Source: Liolophura sinensis
Taxonomy: Eukaryota; Mollusca; Polyplacophora; Chitonida; Chitonidae
Assembly: GCF_032854445.1 (NCBI RefSeq)
Contig: NC_088295.1
Coordinates: forward strand, 5,210,501-5,274,500
Direction: 5' to 3'
DNA: 64,000 nt
In this document: positions 1 to 12,339 of the stretch, piece after piece
How positions within the stretch are numbered: the stretch's first letter is position 1
Layout: the number at the start of each line of letters is the position of its first letter
Made by a program: the position numbers and the translations under genes
The notes under the pieces: model-generated
Database searches by the model: none
What the model was told of the DNA's origin: nothing
The model's input: only the letters and a program-made list of their open reading frames with translations

Positions 1-1415
1 AACTTTTTAAGTCTTCCATTACAGTTCTGTCACTTTTAAAGGCCATTTCTGTCACAGCAACATGTGGTGTGTGTTAGTTGCACGATCCTTACATCTATGC
101 GTCGAAACAGACATCAACCTATAAGAACGTTCCAGGTCAGTCATCGCAAAGCTAGTTCCCAGAATTCCAGCTGAAAGTTGGGGGTGATGGCCAAAAAGCA
201 CATACATGTAGTACACATAAACAGCACTAGAATTGTACAGGGGGTGTATGTTTTTGCGATTTACAGCAAGGTAAATACTCACATACTTTGCAAACGTCAA
301 ATGCAGTAAGAAGAAGAAATTTTGAACAGAAGTCCAACAATAGCAAAGTTAGTGTCTGAATGTTTGTAAGCCTGAGTGATTTTACTTGGTGGATTCAACT
401 GATACTGTGAGCCAGGCACTTGGAGACTGTTCCATTCACCATAGGGTTGATTGACTAATTCAAGTTAGTTAACAGTGCTTTGAGATTTTTTCGCTGAGTA
501 ATCGCCAGCCCTCTAATACTTTAAATAACATGGCTGAAACCTAAACTTACCATCCACATGAAGCATGGGCTGGTGTTGGAAACTCCTGTTCATCAAGCCC
601 TGCTTCCCGTGTACATACAAGCTGTGAATTTCCATAATATTTTAATGATGCTTTATGTTTTGAGTTTGTTATCTGGTAATAATTTCTAAAGCCACTACCT
701 GTGGCAGTTGTTCTGCATGCGGTCTTGATTTTTTTAATCAGTATGCACTTTGCATATTTTGACTTACTAATGTTCAACTGAAGAGTTTGCCATGATACTT
801 CAGTTCAGTTGAAGTCGGAATGAAAGGAGTGAGGTTTCCAATTGAAGGATGTTAAGGTACCTGCTAATGTATTTATTGAGACCATGTGATACTCTGCATC
901 ATTTGTAACTTTTGAGCATACCTTCAGAGTGATTAGTAGATAAGTACACATGAGAATTTGGTAATTTATTAGGACACAGAACATATATGTATGGTCTTGC
1001 ATCACCCATGTCCCGGACCTGCAGGTGGCAGATGAAATGTACATGGTTTGGGTTCTCGTAGGGGAACTGGGAAATCAGGTCTTTCATCATATCAGTTGGA
1101 TCTAACTACTTTAACTTTGCTGTCCAGGCAAACATTATTTACAAACTTTCTGTCAAATTAGCAGTGAATTTCACAGCAACACGTATGTACTCAGAGGTCG
1201 ATATTCTCTGAAGGTCATCTGATACGTAATAAAAGTACAAAGCCCATTGTAGCTAATTTAATGACATGTCTACATGAATGTACATTCACTACTAACTTTT
1301 TCTTGAAATATGTTAATTAATATGTTACAAACTATATCTTTTAAATTAATCTGAAAAGGGTCCATCCTCCTCCCCTCCTCATTGAGACTCAGCTGTCAGA
1401 TTTATGTCATGTTCC
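1..1415. other. no gene recognised; unique AT-rich DNA
   Basis: No exon with convincing protein similarity is seen here. A 63-codon open frame on the minus strand at 899-1090, ending near a GTATGC donor-like site, has fairly protein-like composition, but I recognise no family and saw no strong acceptor. If the + strand gene with exons at 2874 and 9724 extends upstream, this stretch would be intron or earlier exons. Confidence 0.4.
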
Positions 1416-2308
1416 CGTGTTTTACCCACATTTGTAAGGCAGCATTGTTAATTCAGTGATCAAAGGGAAGTCTACCTACAAGTTGGACACACGTGTTTCA
1501 GGTGTTTTATCCACATTTATAAGGCAGCATTGTTAATTCAGTGATCAAAGGGAAGTCTACCTACAAGTCGGACACACGTGTTTCAGGTGTTTTATCCACA
1601 TTTGTAAGGCAGCATTGTTAATTCATTGATCAAAGGGAAGTCTACCTACAAGTCGGACACACGTGTTTCAGGTGTTTTATCTACATTTGTAAGGCAGCAT
1701 TGTTAATTCAGTGATCAAAGGGAAGTCTACCTACAAGTTGGACACACATGTTTCAGGTGTTTTATCCACATTTATAAGGCAGCATTGTTAATTCATTGAT
1801 CAAAGGGAAGTCTGCCTACAAGTCAGATGTGCGTGCTTCAGGTGTTTTATCCACATTTGTAAGGCAGCATTGTTAATTCATTGATCAAAGGGAAGTCTAC
1901 CTACAAGTCGGACACACGTGTTTCAGGTGTTTTATCCACATTTGTAAGGCAGCATGGTTAATTCATTGATCAAAGGGAAGTCTACCTACAAGTCGGACAC
2001 ACATGTTTCAAGTGTTTTATCCACATTTATAAGGCAGCATTGTTAATTCATTGATCAAAGGGAAGTCTACCTACAAGTCGGACACACGTGTTTCAGGTGT
2101 TTTATCCACATTTGTAAGGCAGCATGGTTAATTCATTGATCAAAGGGAAGTCTACCTACAAGTCGGACACACATGTTTCAAGTGTTTTATCCACATTTAT
2201 AAGGCAGCATTGTTAATTCATTGATCAAAGGGAAGTCTACCTACAAGTCGGACACACGTGTTTCAGGTGTTTTATCCACATTTGTAAGGCAGCATGGTTA
2301 ATTCAGTG
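1416..2308. repeat. minisatellite, 85-bp unit, about 10.5 copies
   Basis: The block beginning ggtgttttatccacattt recurs at 1416, 1501, 1586, 1671 and so on to 2266, exactly every 85 bp. Copies differ by a few substitutions (for example attcagtgat against attcattgat). No splice-like junction is seen in the unit. Confidence 0.95.
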
Positions 2309-2873
2309 CTTAATTTAATGCATTCATGTTCCGCTCCTATATGGTCCCCAAACACGAGTGGGGAGGAAGTCCAGTTGTCGGTACATTCAAGACAATCCTG
2401 CGGATATAATACCTAATACAGTAGGGTGCTGAATGTTTCCCTGTAAATAATGCCACACAACCAATGACTAAGTATCGGATAGCATAGTTTGTAAAACCCA
2501 GCCAGGAAACGACATGGTGAGTGTTTTGGGTAAGGAAATGGCAAATAGATAATGTTACTATGTTAATGTTCTGGTATCAATATTTTTGTCTTTTATTTTT
2601 TTTTTAAACAAGCTTGTATACTGAGAAGTAACAAGCTGTGAGGAAATATCATCGGCTATGAGCGCTTCACAGAGGATTTCTGCGATCTACCCGCTTACGT
2701 CCAGTGTGTCTCAATTAGCGAGTGTCTGTAATCATTGAGAAGGTGCGGTAACTTCAGTGCAGTAATCTAGACAAGGTTAAGGCAGTGGTTTACTCATGAC
2801 TGAAAAAATTTATGAAAATTTGTTTTTGTTTTGAAGTTGAATATGAAGTGAATGGTTAAATCTTCTTTGACAG
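2309..2873. other. non-repetitive stretch upstream of the first + strand exon
   Basis: No array and no recognised gene. The last 20 bases form the branch/polypyrimidine region (tcttctttgacag) of the exon that starts at 2874. Confidence 0.5.
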
Positions 2874-2930
2874 ACATCCTGAAACTTATTCCAACGGTGA
2901 GGCGCACAGTGACACCATTCCTCTCACCAG
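2874..2930 (+). CDS. penultimate coding exon, prominin-like cytoplasmic tail (candidate)
   Basis: A 57-nt exon flanked by a good acceptor (cttctttgacag) and donor (gtaggt). It is open in the frame with 1 nt then 2 nt split codons, reading HPETYSNGEAHSDTIPLT. That exit phase (AG|) matches the entry phase of the exon at 9724 (T|ATG), giving a continuous tail. The DTIPL element followed 20-odd residues later by NSGYHRDEY resembles the ETIP...NNGYHKD order in the C-terminal tail of vertebrate prominin-1. The assignment rests on this short motif order and on phase; no membrane segment of prominin was found in the window. The alternative is the tail of some other membrane protein. Confidence 0.4.
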
Positions 2931-3849
2931 GTAGGTCATGTGATACCCCTGTTGTCTCTGTAACCACAACTTTACATGTACTGTTCCCCTTTCTCCATAT
3001 CTTCTGTTCTGATGATGACATTTAATGTCAAACACTTATGGAGACATGTCAGCCTCCATATGAAAGTTGAGATCTCAAACATATGAAACAAAAATGGAAA
3101 TGAAAACCTGATAAACTTAAAGAGTAAGATTCACACATTACAAGCTCACATCCATGTATTGAGCTACAGGAACAAAGTGATGATCTTCACTCACAAGTCA
3201 ACGCTGGTCAGTGGTCATTTGGTGGCCCACATGTTCAGATACATGTAACTGGACACAAAGCAGATAATGAATTCTGTACAGAAGGATTGGCATGTTCGGA
3301 ACCCAAACAGCCCAGTGGCTGGAGGTTCTTAGAAGTTTGCATGGTAGTTGATAGGCCAGGCCTGTTTCTGGATCTCACTCCGCATGGCTTACAATGCATC
3401 TAGCATTCCCAAGGAACAACCCTCTGTTAGAGAAGATATCTGTACATATTAACCCAGTTCTAGTAACCTGTTAAAAACTGACATTTGCATGGGTGATTTC
3501 CTGATAGAACTGATCACACTGGTCATAGCATTTAGGTGTAACAACTAGTCTGGCCTGAAAGCTCTAACTTTGATATGTTTATTTCACATAACAGCCTCTA
3601 TCTCTTGTCCAGTTATGTTCTGTGATACAGATGTGCGTGTGTACTGATATACCAATAGTTTGTTTAGATGACAAAGCTTTAATGCGGGGTACTCCATTCT
3701 TCTAATGGTAATATGTGTGTATTCTGCTGTCAAATGGATTGTGTGCTTTGGCTGGGGGTGAAATATGATGGTCATGTCTGTGTATCAGCCATGCGGAGCT
3801 GACAGTTGGCATGGTTACCTCATATCCGATCCTATGACCCTATGTATTG
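2931..3849. other. intronic/unique sequence
   Basis: No array or recognised gene. Short open frames on either strand lack splice signals and composition typical of exons. Confidence 0.4.
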
Positions 3850-4232
3850 ACCCTATGTGGGAACTGGCCCTATTGGGGAATTGACCTTGTGTGGGAACTG
3901 GCCCTATGTGGAAACTGGCCTTAAGTGGGAACTGGCCCTGTAGGGGAACTGATCCATTATGGGAACTGGTCCTATGTGGAAACTGGCCCTATGTGCGAAC
4001 TGGCCCTGTCCGGGAACTGATCCAATGTGGGAACTGGCCCTATGTGCGAACTGGCCCTGTCCGGGAACTGATCCAATGTGGGAACTGGCCCTATTTGGAA
4101 ACTGGCCCTATGTGGGAACTGGCCCTAGTTGGGAACTGGCCCTATGTGGAAACTGGCCCTAGTTGGGAACTGACCTTGTGTGGGAACTGGCCCTATGTGG
4201 GAACTGATCCAATGTGGGAACTGGCCACATGT
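3850..4232. repeat. minisatellite, 17-bp unit, about 22 copies
   Basis: The unit gggaactggccctatgt repeats head to tail with variants (gatccaatgt, ggccctagtt). Because 17 is not a multiple of 3, a given frame repeats every 51 bp. This keeps long frames open on the + strand and produces a 144-codon pseudo-ORF. Confidence 0.95.
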
Positions 4233-4733
4233 CGCAGATCACCTTTGTTCCAGCTGACCCTTTTTTTAAATCAGCCCAATGTGGGCAAATGCTCAAAATG
4301 TTCCCCTGTTAAACCCAGGTTGTGAAGTGCTGATATTCTCTGAAAATGTGTTCAGCCGTAATATGCCCAATGAAGTGCATGTATTAGACAGTAAAACATA
4401 TGCCCTGTACTATTTGCAGAATGGCCTGCTCCTTTTTTTGTCATCTGTCTAACACAGATACTGAGGGGCGTTACTTTAGTATTAAAGCAGATTGTTAAAC
4501 TTGTAATCCCAAATGTGTAGTGTTTAAAGGTAGACACTAACTCATGGTCAACAAGTTAAGTTAACATTACACTTCTACCCTGCTGACACTTGATAAAACT
4601 GTAGGACATCAAGAACAAGTCTCCCAGAAAAATATGGACCATTTTAATGTTATCTGCTGTTGTTCGTCATAAATGTTCTTCCAAGTACTTAATGATAGTG
4701 GTCTGAAAATGGGTACATTGAATCTTCACACAC

Positions 4734-4818
4734 TGACACTTTGGAGCTCTGACACTCTGGAGCTCTGACACCCTGGAGCTCTGACACCCTGGAGCTCTGA
4801 CACCCTGGAGCTCTGGTA
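4734..4818. repeat. short tandem array, 16-bp unit, about 5 copies
   Basis: ctctgacaccctggag-type units repeat from the first ctgacactttggag to ctctggtacttggag. Confidence 0.9.
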
Positions 4819-5459
4819 CTTGGAGCTGTAGTTTGGACAAGATTTTATAACTGTGAGATTCTCTGTCAAATTTTGTCACCCATGAACAGTAAAGTACTGT
4901 ATTTAATCAGGAAATTGGAGCATGTTTCATGTAGTTCAGTTAATGATGCCAAAGTGCTGTTCTGCTTCCTGGGTGACAGAGTTGTCTCCCTTCTCAAAAT
5001 CTACTGTGATGGACAATGCTCACTGCAGTATTTCCGAAAAAAGAATTAGTTTCCATGAGGGTTGATATGACACAGAATGCATATCATGTACCAAACATAT
5101 AAAAATCAAATGATTGAAAACCCGATTATCTTTAATGTTTCGTAAATTTTGATTTGATTGCTATAGATACCCCTATGGATATATCACTGGCATAAGGGGC
5201 TTATTCCCGTGAGTTGAACAGTGTTGTTGACAGTGTCGTGCCTACATTGGAACATTATTTTGATCTCTTTCAGTGCTGTTGTTGTTGTCCATTGTTTACT
5301 TTATCCCAAGCCAGCGTTTACATCAGACAAAACTATTTCTGCTTTTCCTCTGCAATCTGTCTCGTACACGTACATCTAGGTCAGTCTCTACATGTTCTTA
5401 TGGTGAAAAAGTGCTGGGTCAGCAATGTACTGTAAGAGAAGGCAGTGCATGGTTGTTGT
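4819..5459. other. unique sequence between two arrays
   Basis: Contains acceptor-like gatctctttcag at about 5273 and donor-like ctaggtcagt downstream, but the bases between them give no recognisable protein. Confidence 0.4.
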
Positions 5460-7665
5460 TGCCTATAGGTGACTGCTTTATGTCAGCAGCCGGCCTGTCC
5501 CTTGTCTAGCTGTGCCTCGTCTCTTACCTGTTTATCTCTAGGTGACCTCACTGTGACAGCAGCCGTTGGATCTGTTCTGTCCATTGTCTAACTGTGCCTC
5601 GTCTCTTACCTGTTGGCCTCTAGGTGACCCCTCTATGACAGCTGCCGTTAGATCTGTTCTGTTCCTTGTCTAGCTGTGCCTTGTCTCTTACCTGTTGATC
5701 TCTAGGTGACCCCTCTATGACATTAGCTGTTAGATCTGTTCTGTCCCTTGTCTAGCTGTGCCTCGTCTCTTACCTGTTCATCTCTAGGTGACCCCTCTAT
5801 GACAGCAGCCGTTAGATCTGTTCTGTTCCTTGTCTAGCTGTGCCTGGTCTCTTACCTGTTGATCTCTAGGTGACCCCTCTATGACATTAGCCGTTAGATC
5901 TGTTCTGTTCCTTGTCTAGCTGTGCCTCTTCTCTTACCTGTTGATCTCTAGGTGACCCCTCTGTGACATTAGCTGTTAGATCTGTTCTGTTCCTTGTCTA
6001 GCTGTGCCTCTTCTCTTACCTGTTGATCTCTAGGTGACCCCTCTATGACATTAGCTGTTAGATCTGTTCTGTCCCTTGTCTAGCTGTGCCTCGTCCCTTA
6101 CCTGTTGATCTCTAGGTGACCCCTCTATGACATTAGCTGTTAGATCTGTTCTGTTCCTTGTCTAGCTGTGCCTCGTCCCTTACCTGTTGATCTCTAGGTG
6201 ACCCCTCTATGACAGCAGCCGTTAGATCTGTTCTGTTCCTTGTCTAGCTGTGCCTCTTCTCTTACCTGTTGATCTCTAGGTGACCCCTCTATGACAGCAG
6301 CCGTTAGATCTGTTCTGTTCCTTGTCTAGCTGTGCCTCTTCTCTTACCTGTTGATCTCTAGGTGACCCCTCTGTGACATTAGCTGTTAGATCTGTTCTGT
6401 TCCTTGTCTAGAAGTGCCTCTTCTCTTACCTGTTGATCTCTAGGTGACCCCTCTATGACATTAGCTGTTAGATCTGTTCTGTCCCTTGTCTAGCTGTGCC
6501 TCGTCCCTTACCTGTTGATCTCTAGGTGACCCCTCTATGACAGCAGCCGTTAGATCTGTTCTGTTCCTTGTCTAGCTGTGCCTGGTCTCTTACCTGTTGA
6601 TCTCTAGGTGACCCCTCTATGACAGCAGCCGTTAGATCTGTTCTGTTCCTTGTCTAGCTGTGCCTCTTCTCTTACCTGTTGATCTCTAGGTGACCCCTCT
6701 GTGACATTAGCTGTTAGATCTGTTCTGTCCCTTGTCTAGCTGTGCCTCGTCCCTTACCTGTTGATCTCTAGGTGACCCCTCTATGACAGCAGCCGTTAGA
6801 TCTGTTCTGTTCCTTGTCTAGCTGTGCCTGGTCTCTTACCTGTTGATCTCTAGGTGACCCCTCTATGACAGCAGCCGTTAGATCTGTTCTGTTCCTTGTC
6901 TAGCTGTGCCTCTACTCTTACCTGTTGATCTCTAGGTGACCCCTCTGTGACATTAGCTGTTAGATCTGTTCTGTCCCTTGTCTAGCTGTGCCTCGTCCCT
7001 TACCTGTTGATCTCTAGGTGACCCCTCTATGACAGCAGCCATTAGATCTGTTCTGTTCCTTGTCTAGCTGTGCCTAATCTCTTACCTGTTGATCTCTAGG
7101 TGACCCCTCTGTGACATTAGTTGTTATTAGTTGTTAGATCTGTTCTGTCCCTTGTCTAGCTGTGCCTGGTCTCTTACCTGTTTATCTCTAGGTGACCCCT
7201 CTGTGACATTAGTTGTTAGATCTGTTCTGTTCCTTGTCTAGCTGTGCCTCGTCCCTTACCTGTTGATCTCTAGGTGACCCCTCTATGACATTAGCTGTTA
7301 GATCTGTTCTGTCCCTTGTCTAGCTGTGCCTCGTCCCTTACCTGTTGATCTCTAGGTGACCCCTCTATGACATTAGCTGTTAGATCTGTTCTGTTCCTTG
7401 TCTAGCTCTGCCTCTTCTCTTACCTGTTGATCTCTAGGTGACCCCTCTGTGACAGTAGCCGTTAGATCTGTTCTGTTCTTTGTCTAGCTGTGCCTGGTCT
7501 CTTACCTGTTGATCTCTAGGTGACCCCTCTATGACAGCAGCCGTTAGATTTGTTCTGTTCCTTGTCTGGCTGTGCCTCTTCTCTTACCTGTTGATCTCTA
7601 GGTGACCCCTCTATGACATTAGCTGTTAGATCTGTTCTGTCCCTTATCTATCTGTGTCCCGTCTC
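5460..7665. repeat. minisatellite, 82-bp unit, about 27 copies
   Basis: The element tagctgtgcct recurs at 5507, 5589, 5671 and onward every 82 bp. Each unit carries cttacctgttgatctctag followed directly by gtgacc, that is, a pyrimidine-rich acceptor-like AG abutting a GTGA donor-like start on the + strand. Variants (tcgtctc / tcttctc / tggtctc; cagcagccgtt / cattagctgtt) are shuffled along the array. This suggests ongoing unequal exchange or gene conversion. Confidence 0.95.
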
Positions 7666-8349
7666 TTTCCTGTAGGTCTTGACATCTTGACATTACAGAC
7701 AAGTGGTTTACCAAGACAGTTTAGGCACATACAGCTCATATTTTGTTACATTACTACATTTCTTCCATTTCATTGTCTGTGTCAGGCTCTGTGGAAAGTT
7801 CGGTTATCACATTTATGAGTTTGGTTGGGAAATGGCACATTTCTTTCATACACTGTGTAGTTTTATTTTATCCATATCAACCAAGGAATGAAAGACGCAA
7901 TTGTAAACTTAGAACTGAGAACATTACAACTTATTGTTCAGATAGCCTAGTGGAGCAGTGCCCTTTAGTACATCCAGACAGTGGGGAGCTTTTCCAGTTT
8001 AAAACAAGGTTGGTCCAAGCTGTATAGTACAGTGTGCTGTCTTTCATGATAAGCTGTTACTGTGTAACAAGAGAAAGAGAAAAATTGTTGGTTTAGTGTA
8101 TGAATGACTTTATTCCTTTTGCTGTTACAATACAAGCTTACACTGTAATTCGGAGGTGTTGATATTTATATTTACATGACATACACAACTGATCCAGATC
8201 CTCATTGTGGACTTAAGCCATATCAAGCAGAAATTCAGTTTTAATACAGCATACAGATACAACTGATCTGGCAAAGATTTCGCTACAATAAGGCACGCAC
8301 ATGCACACACACACACACGCACGTGCACGCACATGCACACACGCACGAT
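7666..8349. other. unique sequence with a CA/CG-rich microsatellite
   Basis: An alternating purine-pyrimidine tract (cacacacacacacgcacgtgcacgc and similar) lies near 8295-8345. No recognised exon. Confidence 0.5.
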
Positions 8350-9110
8350 CTTGTAGGTCCACCTTTAATACAGCAGATATTTGGCTTTAATACAGCACAC
8401 AGACACAACTGGTCCAGCAAAGATTCAGCTATAATTAAGCGCAAACACATGACTGATCCAGTAGATTTAGCCTTCATACAGAACATGCACGACTGATCTG
8501 GCAGAATTTCAGCGGTAATACAGCCAAAACACACGACTGATCTGGCAGAGATTCAGCTGTAATACAGTCCAGACACACAACTGATTCAGCAGAGATTCAG
8601 CTTTAATACATCCCAAACACATGACTGATCTGGCAGAGATTCAGCTTTAATACATCCCAAACACATGACTGATCTGGCAGAGATTCAGCTTTAATACATC
8701 CCAAACACATGACTGATCTGGCAGAGATTCAGCTTTAATACATCCCAAAACACATGACTGATCTGGCAGAGATTCAGCTTTAATACATCCCAAAACACAT
8801 GACTGATCTGGCAGAGATTCAGCTTTAATACATCCCAAACACATGACTGATCTGGCAGAGATTCAGCTTTAATACATCCCAAAACACATGACTGATCTGG
8901 CAGAGATTCAGCTTAATACATCCCAAACACATGACTGATCTGGCAGAGATTCAGCTTTAATACATCCCAAACACATGACTGATCTGGCAGAGATTCAGCT
9001 TTAATACATCCCAAACACATGACTGATCTGACAGAGATTCAGCTTTAATACATCCCAAACACACAACTGATCTGGCAGAGATTCAGCTTGAATATAGCAG
9101 ACACATCTGA
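8350..9110. repeat. minisatellite, 44-bp unit, about 14 good copies plus degenerate ones
   Basis: Units containing atctggcagagattcagc and tttaatacatcccaaaca repeat with 43-45-bp spacing. Copies are well preserved from about 8510 to 9080 and decayed from 8350 to 8510. Confidence 0.93.
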
Positions 9111-9723
9111 TCAAATGCCCATACATTTGTAGTCATTGGAATAGTTTTCCTCTTGTTCTCTCATTGCCTCCTTTTGATGTTTTGCTTTCAGTATCTCTTT
9201 CTTAAATATACCTTCTTTATTTGTTTTTTGATATGTAATATTTTATGACAAAAATTTAAATATCAAAAGTTTTGCCAGTAAATACATTCTTTATTGTTTG
9301 ACTGATGATAGTTCCTCCTTCTTTCATCACTGTGCCATTTTTGATAACTATTAATATCTTCACTCTGCAGATTATTCATACATATGATTTGTAAAGTAAA
9401 CACTGCCTTCGGTTTATGATGGTAGAGAGGTGGTCATGCTTTGCACTGGTCTAAAAGCATGGGTGGATGGTATAGGGTATCTTTGCCTTACTGCATGGTG
9501 CAAATGTGCGGTTGTGGGGCATAAGCTTCGACAGGTATGGACGTCTGCAGGTAGGTACAGACGTCACAATGCTGTATCCATAATACGTACACTTTGAGAC
9601 TGGCGCAGAGTTAGGGTCATTGCAAAAAAAGGAGCATGACACCTGGGAAAGGAGTTGGGGCAGATTGCGATAGGGGACAATACATACATGTAGACGCCAT
9701 ATCCTCTTCTCTCCCCCACACAG

Positions 9724-9997
9724 TATGAACAAAGCAGGACGGCCCAACACTAACGGTGGCATGCCCAACTCAGGCTACCACCGGGATGAGTATGCTCCGA
9801 AAGCTCCGTATGAAAGGCGTGGGTATGTTGATGACGGTCGGAATTACGCCACAGGGGATGGCTACCAGCCTGAAGGGGGCAGGTATGGTGGAAATGGTTA
9901 CGCACCCCCACCCCGGGGATACCCGGTCTACCCAAATGGTATGTCCTCCTCTGGCTACCCCGGACCACCCGTGGACCCGCCGTATGCTAGATACTAA
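9724..9997 (+). CDS. terminal coding exon, Gly/Tyr/Pro-rich tail (prominin-like candidate)
   Basis: The exon follows a strong acceptor (ctctcccccacacag at 9709-9723). Only the frame with T completing a split codon and then ATG AAC AAA is open. It runs 90 codons to TAA at 9995-9997. The product is a low-complexity cytoplasmic-type tail: NSGYHRDEYAPKAP near its start, then repeated Gly-Tyr-Pro motifs, ending PPYARY. The PPxY-like and multiple Tyr motifs could be adaptor or WW-domain sites (inference). The entry phase fits the exon ending at 2930. Eight bases after the stop a perfect donor-like gtaagt occurs (10006), so a 3' UTR intron or an alternative splice to a downstream exon is possible. 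Coding status is likely; family is tentative. Confidence 0.55.
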
Positions 9998-11224
9998 TGC
10001 TAAATGTAAGTACTAACACAGGGTGGACGGTGACAGCGTGGCCCCTGTAACACGATACAAGAGAGCATCATGGTTGTGCGCTGGTGCCCATGTAATGGTG
10101 AACAAAATTTGTAGTGTCTGCATTGCGAGTAGGGCTGGGAGAGATTGCCAGTACAAACTCTAGCAGGGGAGGAGAAAACACTAAACTGTCATGTGGAGAA
10201 TGGAGTGGTCACAACTCAAGGGTGAATATCCTTAATGCTTCTGACAGCTTCCACCATATACAGCTTTGGTGGAAGGACATAATCATGCCTGTCTTGGCCA
10301 CTTTAGATATTAAAGTAACACTTAATATAAGAAAATAGGATCAAAATATGTACAATTCATTATTATGTGTAATGGGAAGTAGTTTTTAACAAATTAACAC
10401 TTTCCAATCTGGATCACAATTATTCACTGTATGGGAGCTCAAACCACAAAGAGAAGTGCTGTATTGAAAGCACATGCAGTGCCTGTGTAACTGGCACCAA
10501 TCTAGGCTGAAAAAGCTTGTAAGCCTACTGTATGACTACTGCTGACTTTGTGAATATTATTCACGTACACTCATTCTGACCTTAATACAGACTCATGCTG
10601 AATTACCAACGCATGTTGACTTATAGCTTGTCATGCTGGCAGTGATTTTGCGATGTAATGAATTCACATTTCCTATGAATTTGCTTTCAACAGCTGTCTG
10701 CGCTACATGTATAACTATGTTAGTAATATATGTTAATTTGTTTATCTATTTGATTGGTGGTTTAATATTGAATTTGGTGTTTTACTGTTGATGTGAACCA
10801 AACTCAAAGGTTACCAGTCTGCCTTGCCAGGTAAACAGTCAACAAATCACTGTTTATAAAGCTGCATTCACTTCAGCAAGAGCCTATTTTGAACTCTTGA
10901 CCTCATTCATCAGAGACTGGTTGATCCCGTTAGACACTACACTACATAGACTGCATGCTGGTGGAAACAGATTGCTACTGAAACAGTCTTAATGGTTTGG
11001 ATGAGTGATGGTGGATGGATTGTTGGATGGATGGTTGGGTGAGTGGGAAATACTGCATGTTGCAAGATCTGTTCAACTAGGTGAAAGCGCCTTGAGGTGA
11101 GTGGGTAGCCTCAATAAGATATGCTCATTTATACGGTTTTATTTTTTTTATTCTTACTCACATGTGCAGTACATTGGGGACAGGGTGTAATTCGTTACAA
11201 GTATAAAACTCCTTCCGCTTTTGA
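9998..11224. other. 3' UTR or intron; no gene seen
   Basis: Follows the stop codon at 9997. No canonical AATAAA lies close to the stop. I see no other feature. Confidence 0.4.
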
Positions 11225-11560
11225 CGACGTAAACCCACAAATCATTCACCTCAGCCATTGTTTTGTTCACCTTACACTACAATTAGTCCACTTAACTGCA
11301 CAACTTGTCCACTTAGACAACAACATTTTCACTCGACAAGTACAAAGTTTGTGCGTTTCAATCTACAACTTTTTTCACTTAACCATACATTTTGTCCATT
11401 TTTTCACTTAATATTACAGTTAGTTTCTCCACTTCAGTCTACAATTTTTTTCACTTAACCCTACAATTTGTACACTTAAATCTACAAATTTTTCACTGAA
11501 CTCTTCAGCTTGTCCATTTTAGTCCACAGCATTTTCATTTAACGCTACAGTTTGTACAGT
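11225..11560. repeat. degenerate minisatellite, about 22-24-bp unit
   Basis: Variants of cacttaaccctacaatttgt (for example cacttaactgcacaacttgt, cacttaaatctacaaatttt) recur about 14 times with drift. Confidence 0.75.
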
Positions 11561-12339
11561 GTATACCTCTTTCACTCCAGGACATGTTGTCCTTTTCATT
11601 CAACATATTTTTCATGTAATCCCTTTTATTTTCTCTTCTGCATTCCAAAACCTTTATATTTGAGCCAGCTGTTGATGACCTCTGTTCATGTTTATTTCAC
11701 ATAGACCTACAGTCGTCCCCGTGCCCATTTCTGCCAACAGTTGGGGCAGCTCTTGACGTGTTATCTGTAGGTGATTGGTTAAAAAGGATACTGTTTGTAA
11801 ATTGTAGGGTAAATTATACCTTTAGTATAATCTGTTCACTTTACAGTATGCTTTGAACTCATTGGACAGGATATAATTCCAAACATTACAGTGTACATTA
11901 AAAATCTGAGTAACCAAAATCTGGAAACTGAAGTGATTAAACACGACATACCAAAGAGTGTATACATACGAGTCTGTCTGACAACAGCTTCAATCCGGGG
12001 AATTGCATCTGCATACCTGTAAATGTCTCCTGCAGCTCAGAAACCTCCTATTGCAGTGTACTTTGATAATGTGTGCTTGCTAATTCTCATCTAACCAATG
12101 TTTGTCTTCATCTTCACTGATTCTGTCCTGCTGCTGACCTTGATCAGCCAGTGAAATGTGTTTTTCCTGGTTTTTAAGCCTGTTATATGGATATCCACAA
12201 CCTACAAGCTCTCAGTGTGTGTGACGTTATTGGTATTGTAATGATTTGTACATGAAGTGTGAAACACCCCGAGAGAAGGACCTTGGTTTGTCCTGTAGTT
12301 GTCTGAGATTTCTCTCCTACACAGCAGCAGATGATTTGT
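11561..12339. other. unique sequence between arrays
   Basis: No array, no recognised exon. Confidence 0.4.

Noticed and set aside
899-1090. 63-codon minus-strand frame with protein-like composition
   Set aside because: No recognisable family, no clear acceptor, and the opposite strand is also open over part of it.
1416-2308. CRISPR-like array
   Set aside because: Regular repeats, but there are no unique spacers (the whole 85-bp unit is conserved) and the genome is animal. The same holds for the other arrays.
3891-4325. 144-codon open frame with Gly-Asn-Trp-Pro repeats
   Set aside because: A 17-bp tandem repeat read every 51 bp; two frames give the same peptide, as expected of non-coding repeats.
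8647-8882. Minus-strand frames with repeated LPDQSC or LCQISHVF
   Set aside because: Translation of the 44-bp array, not a protein gene.
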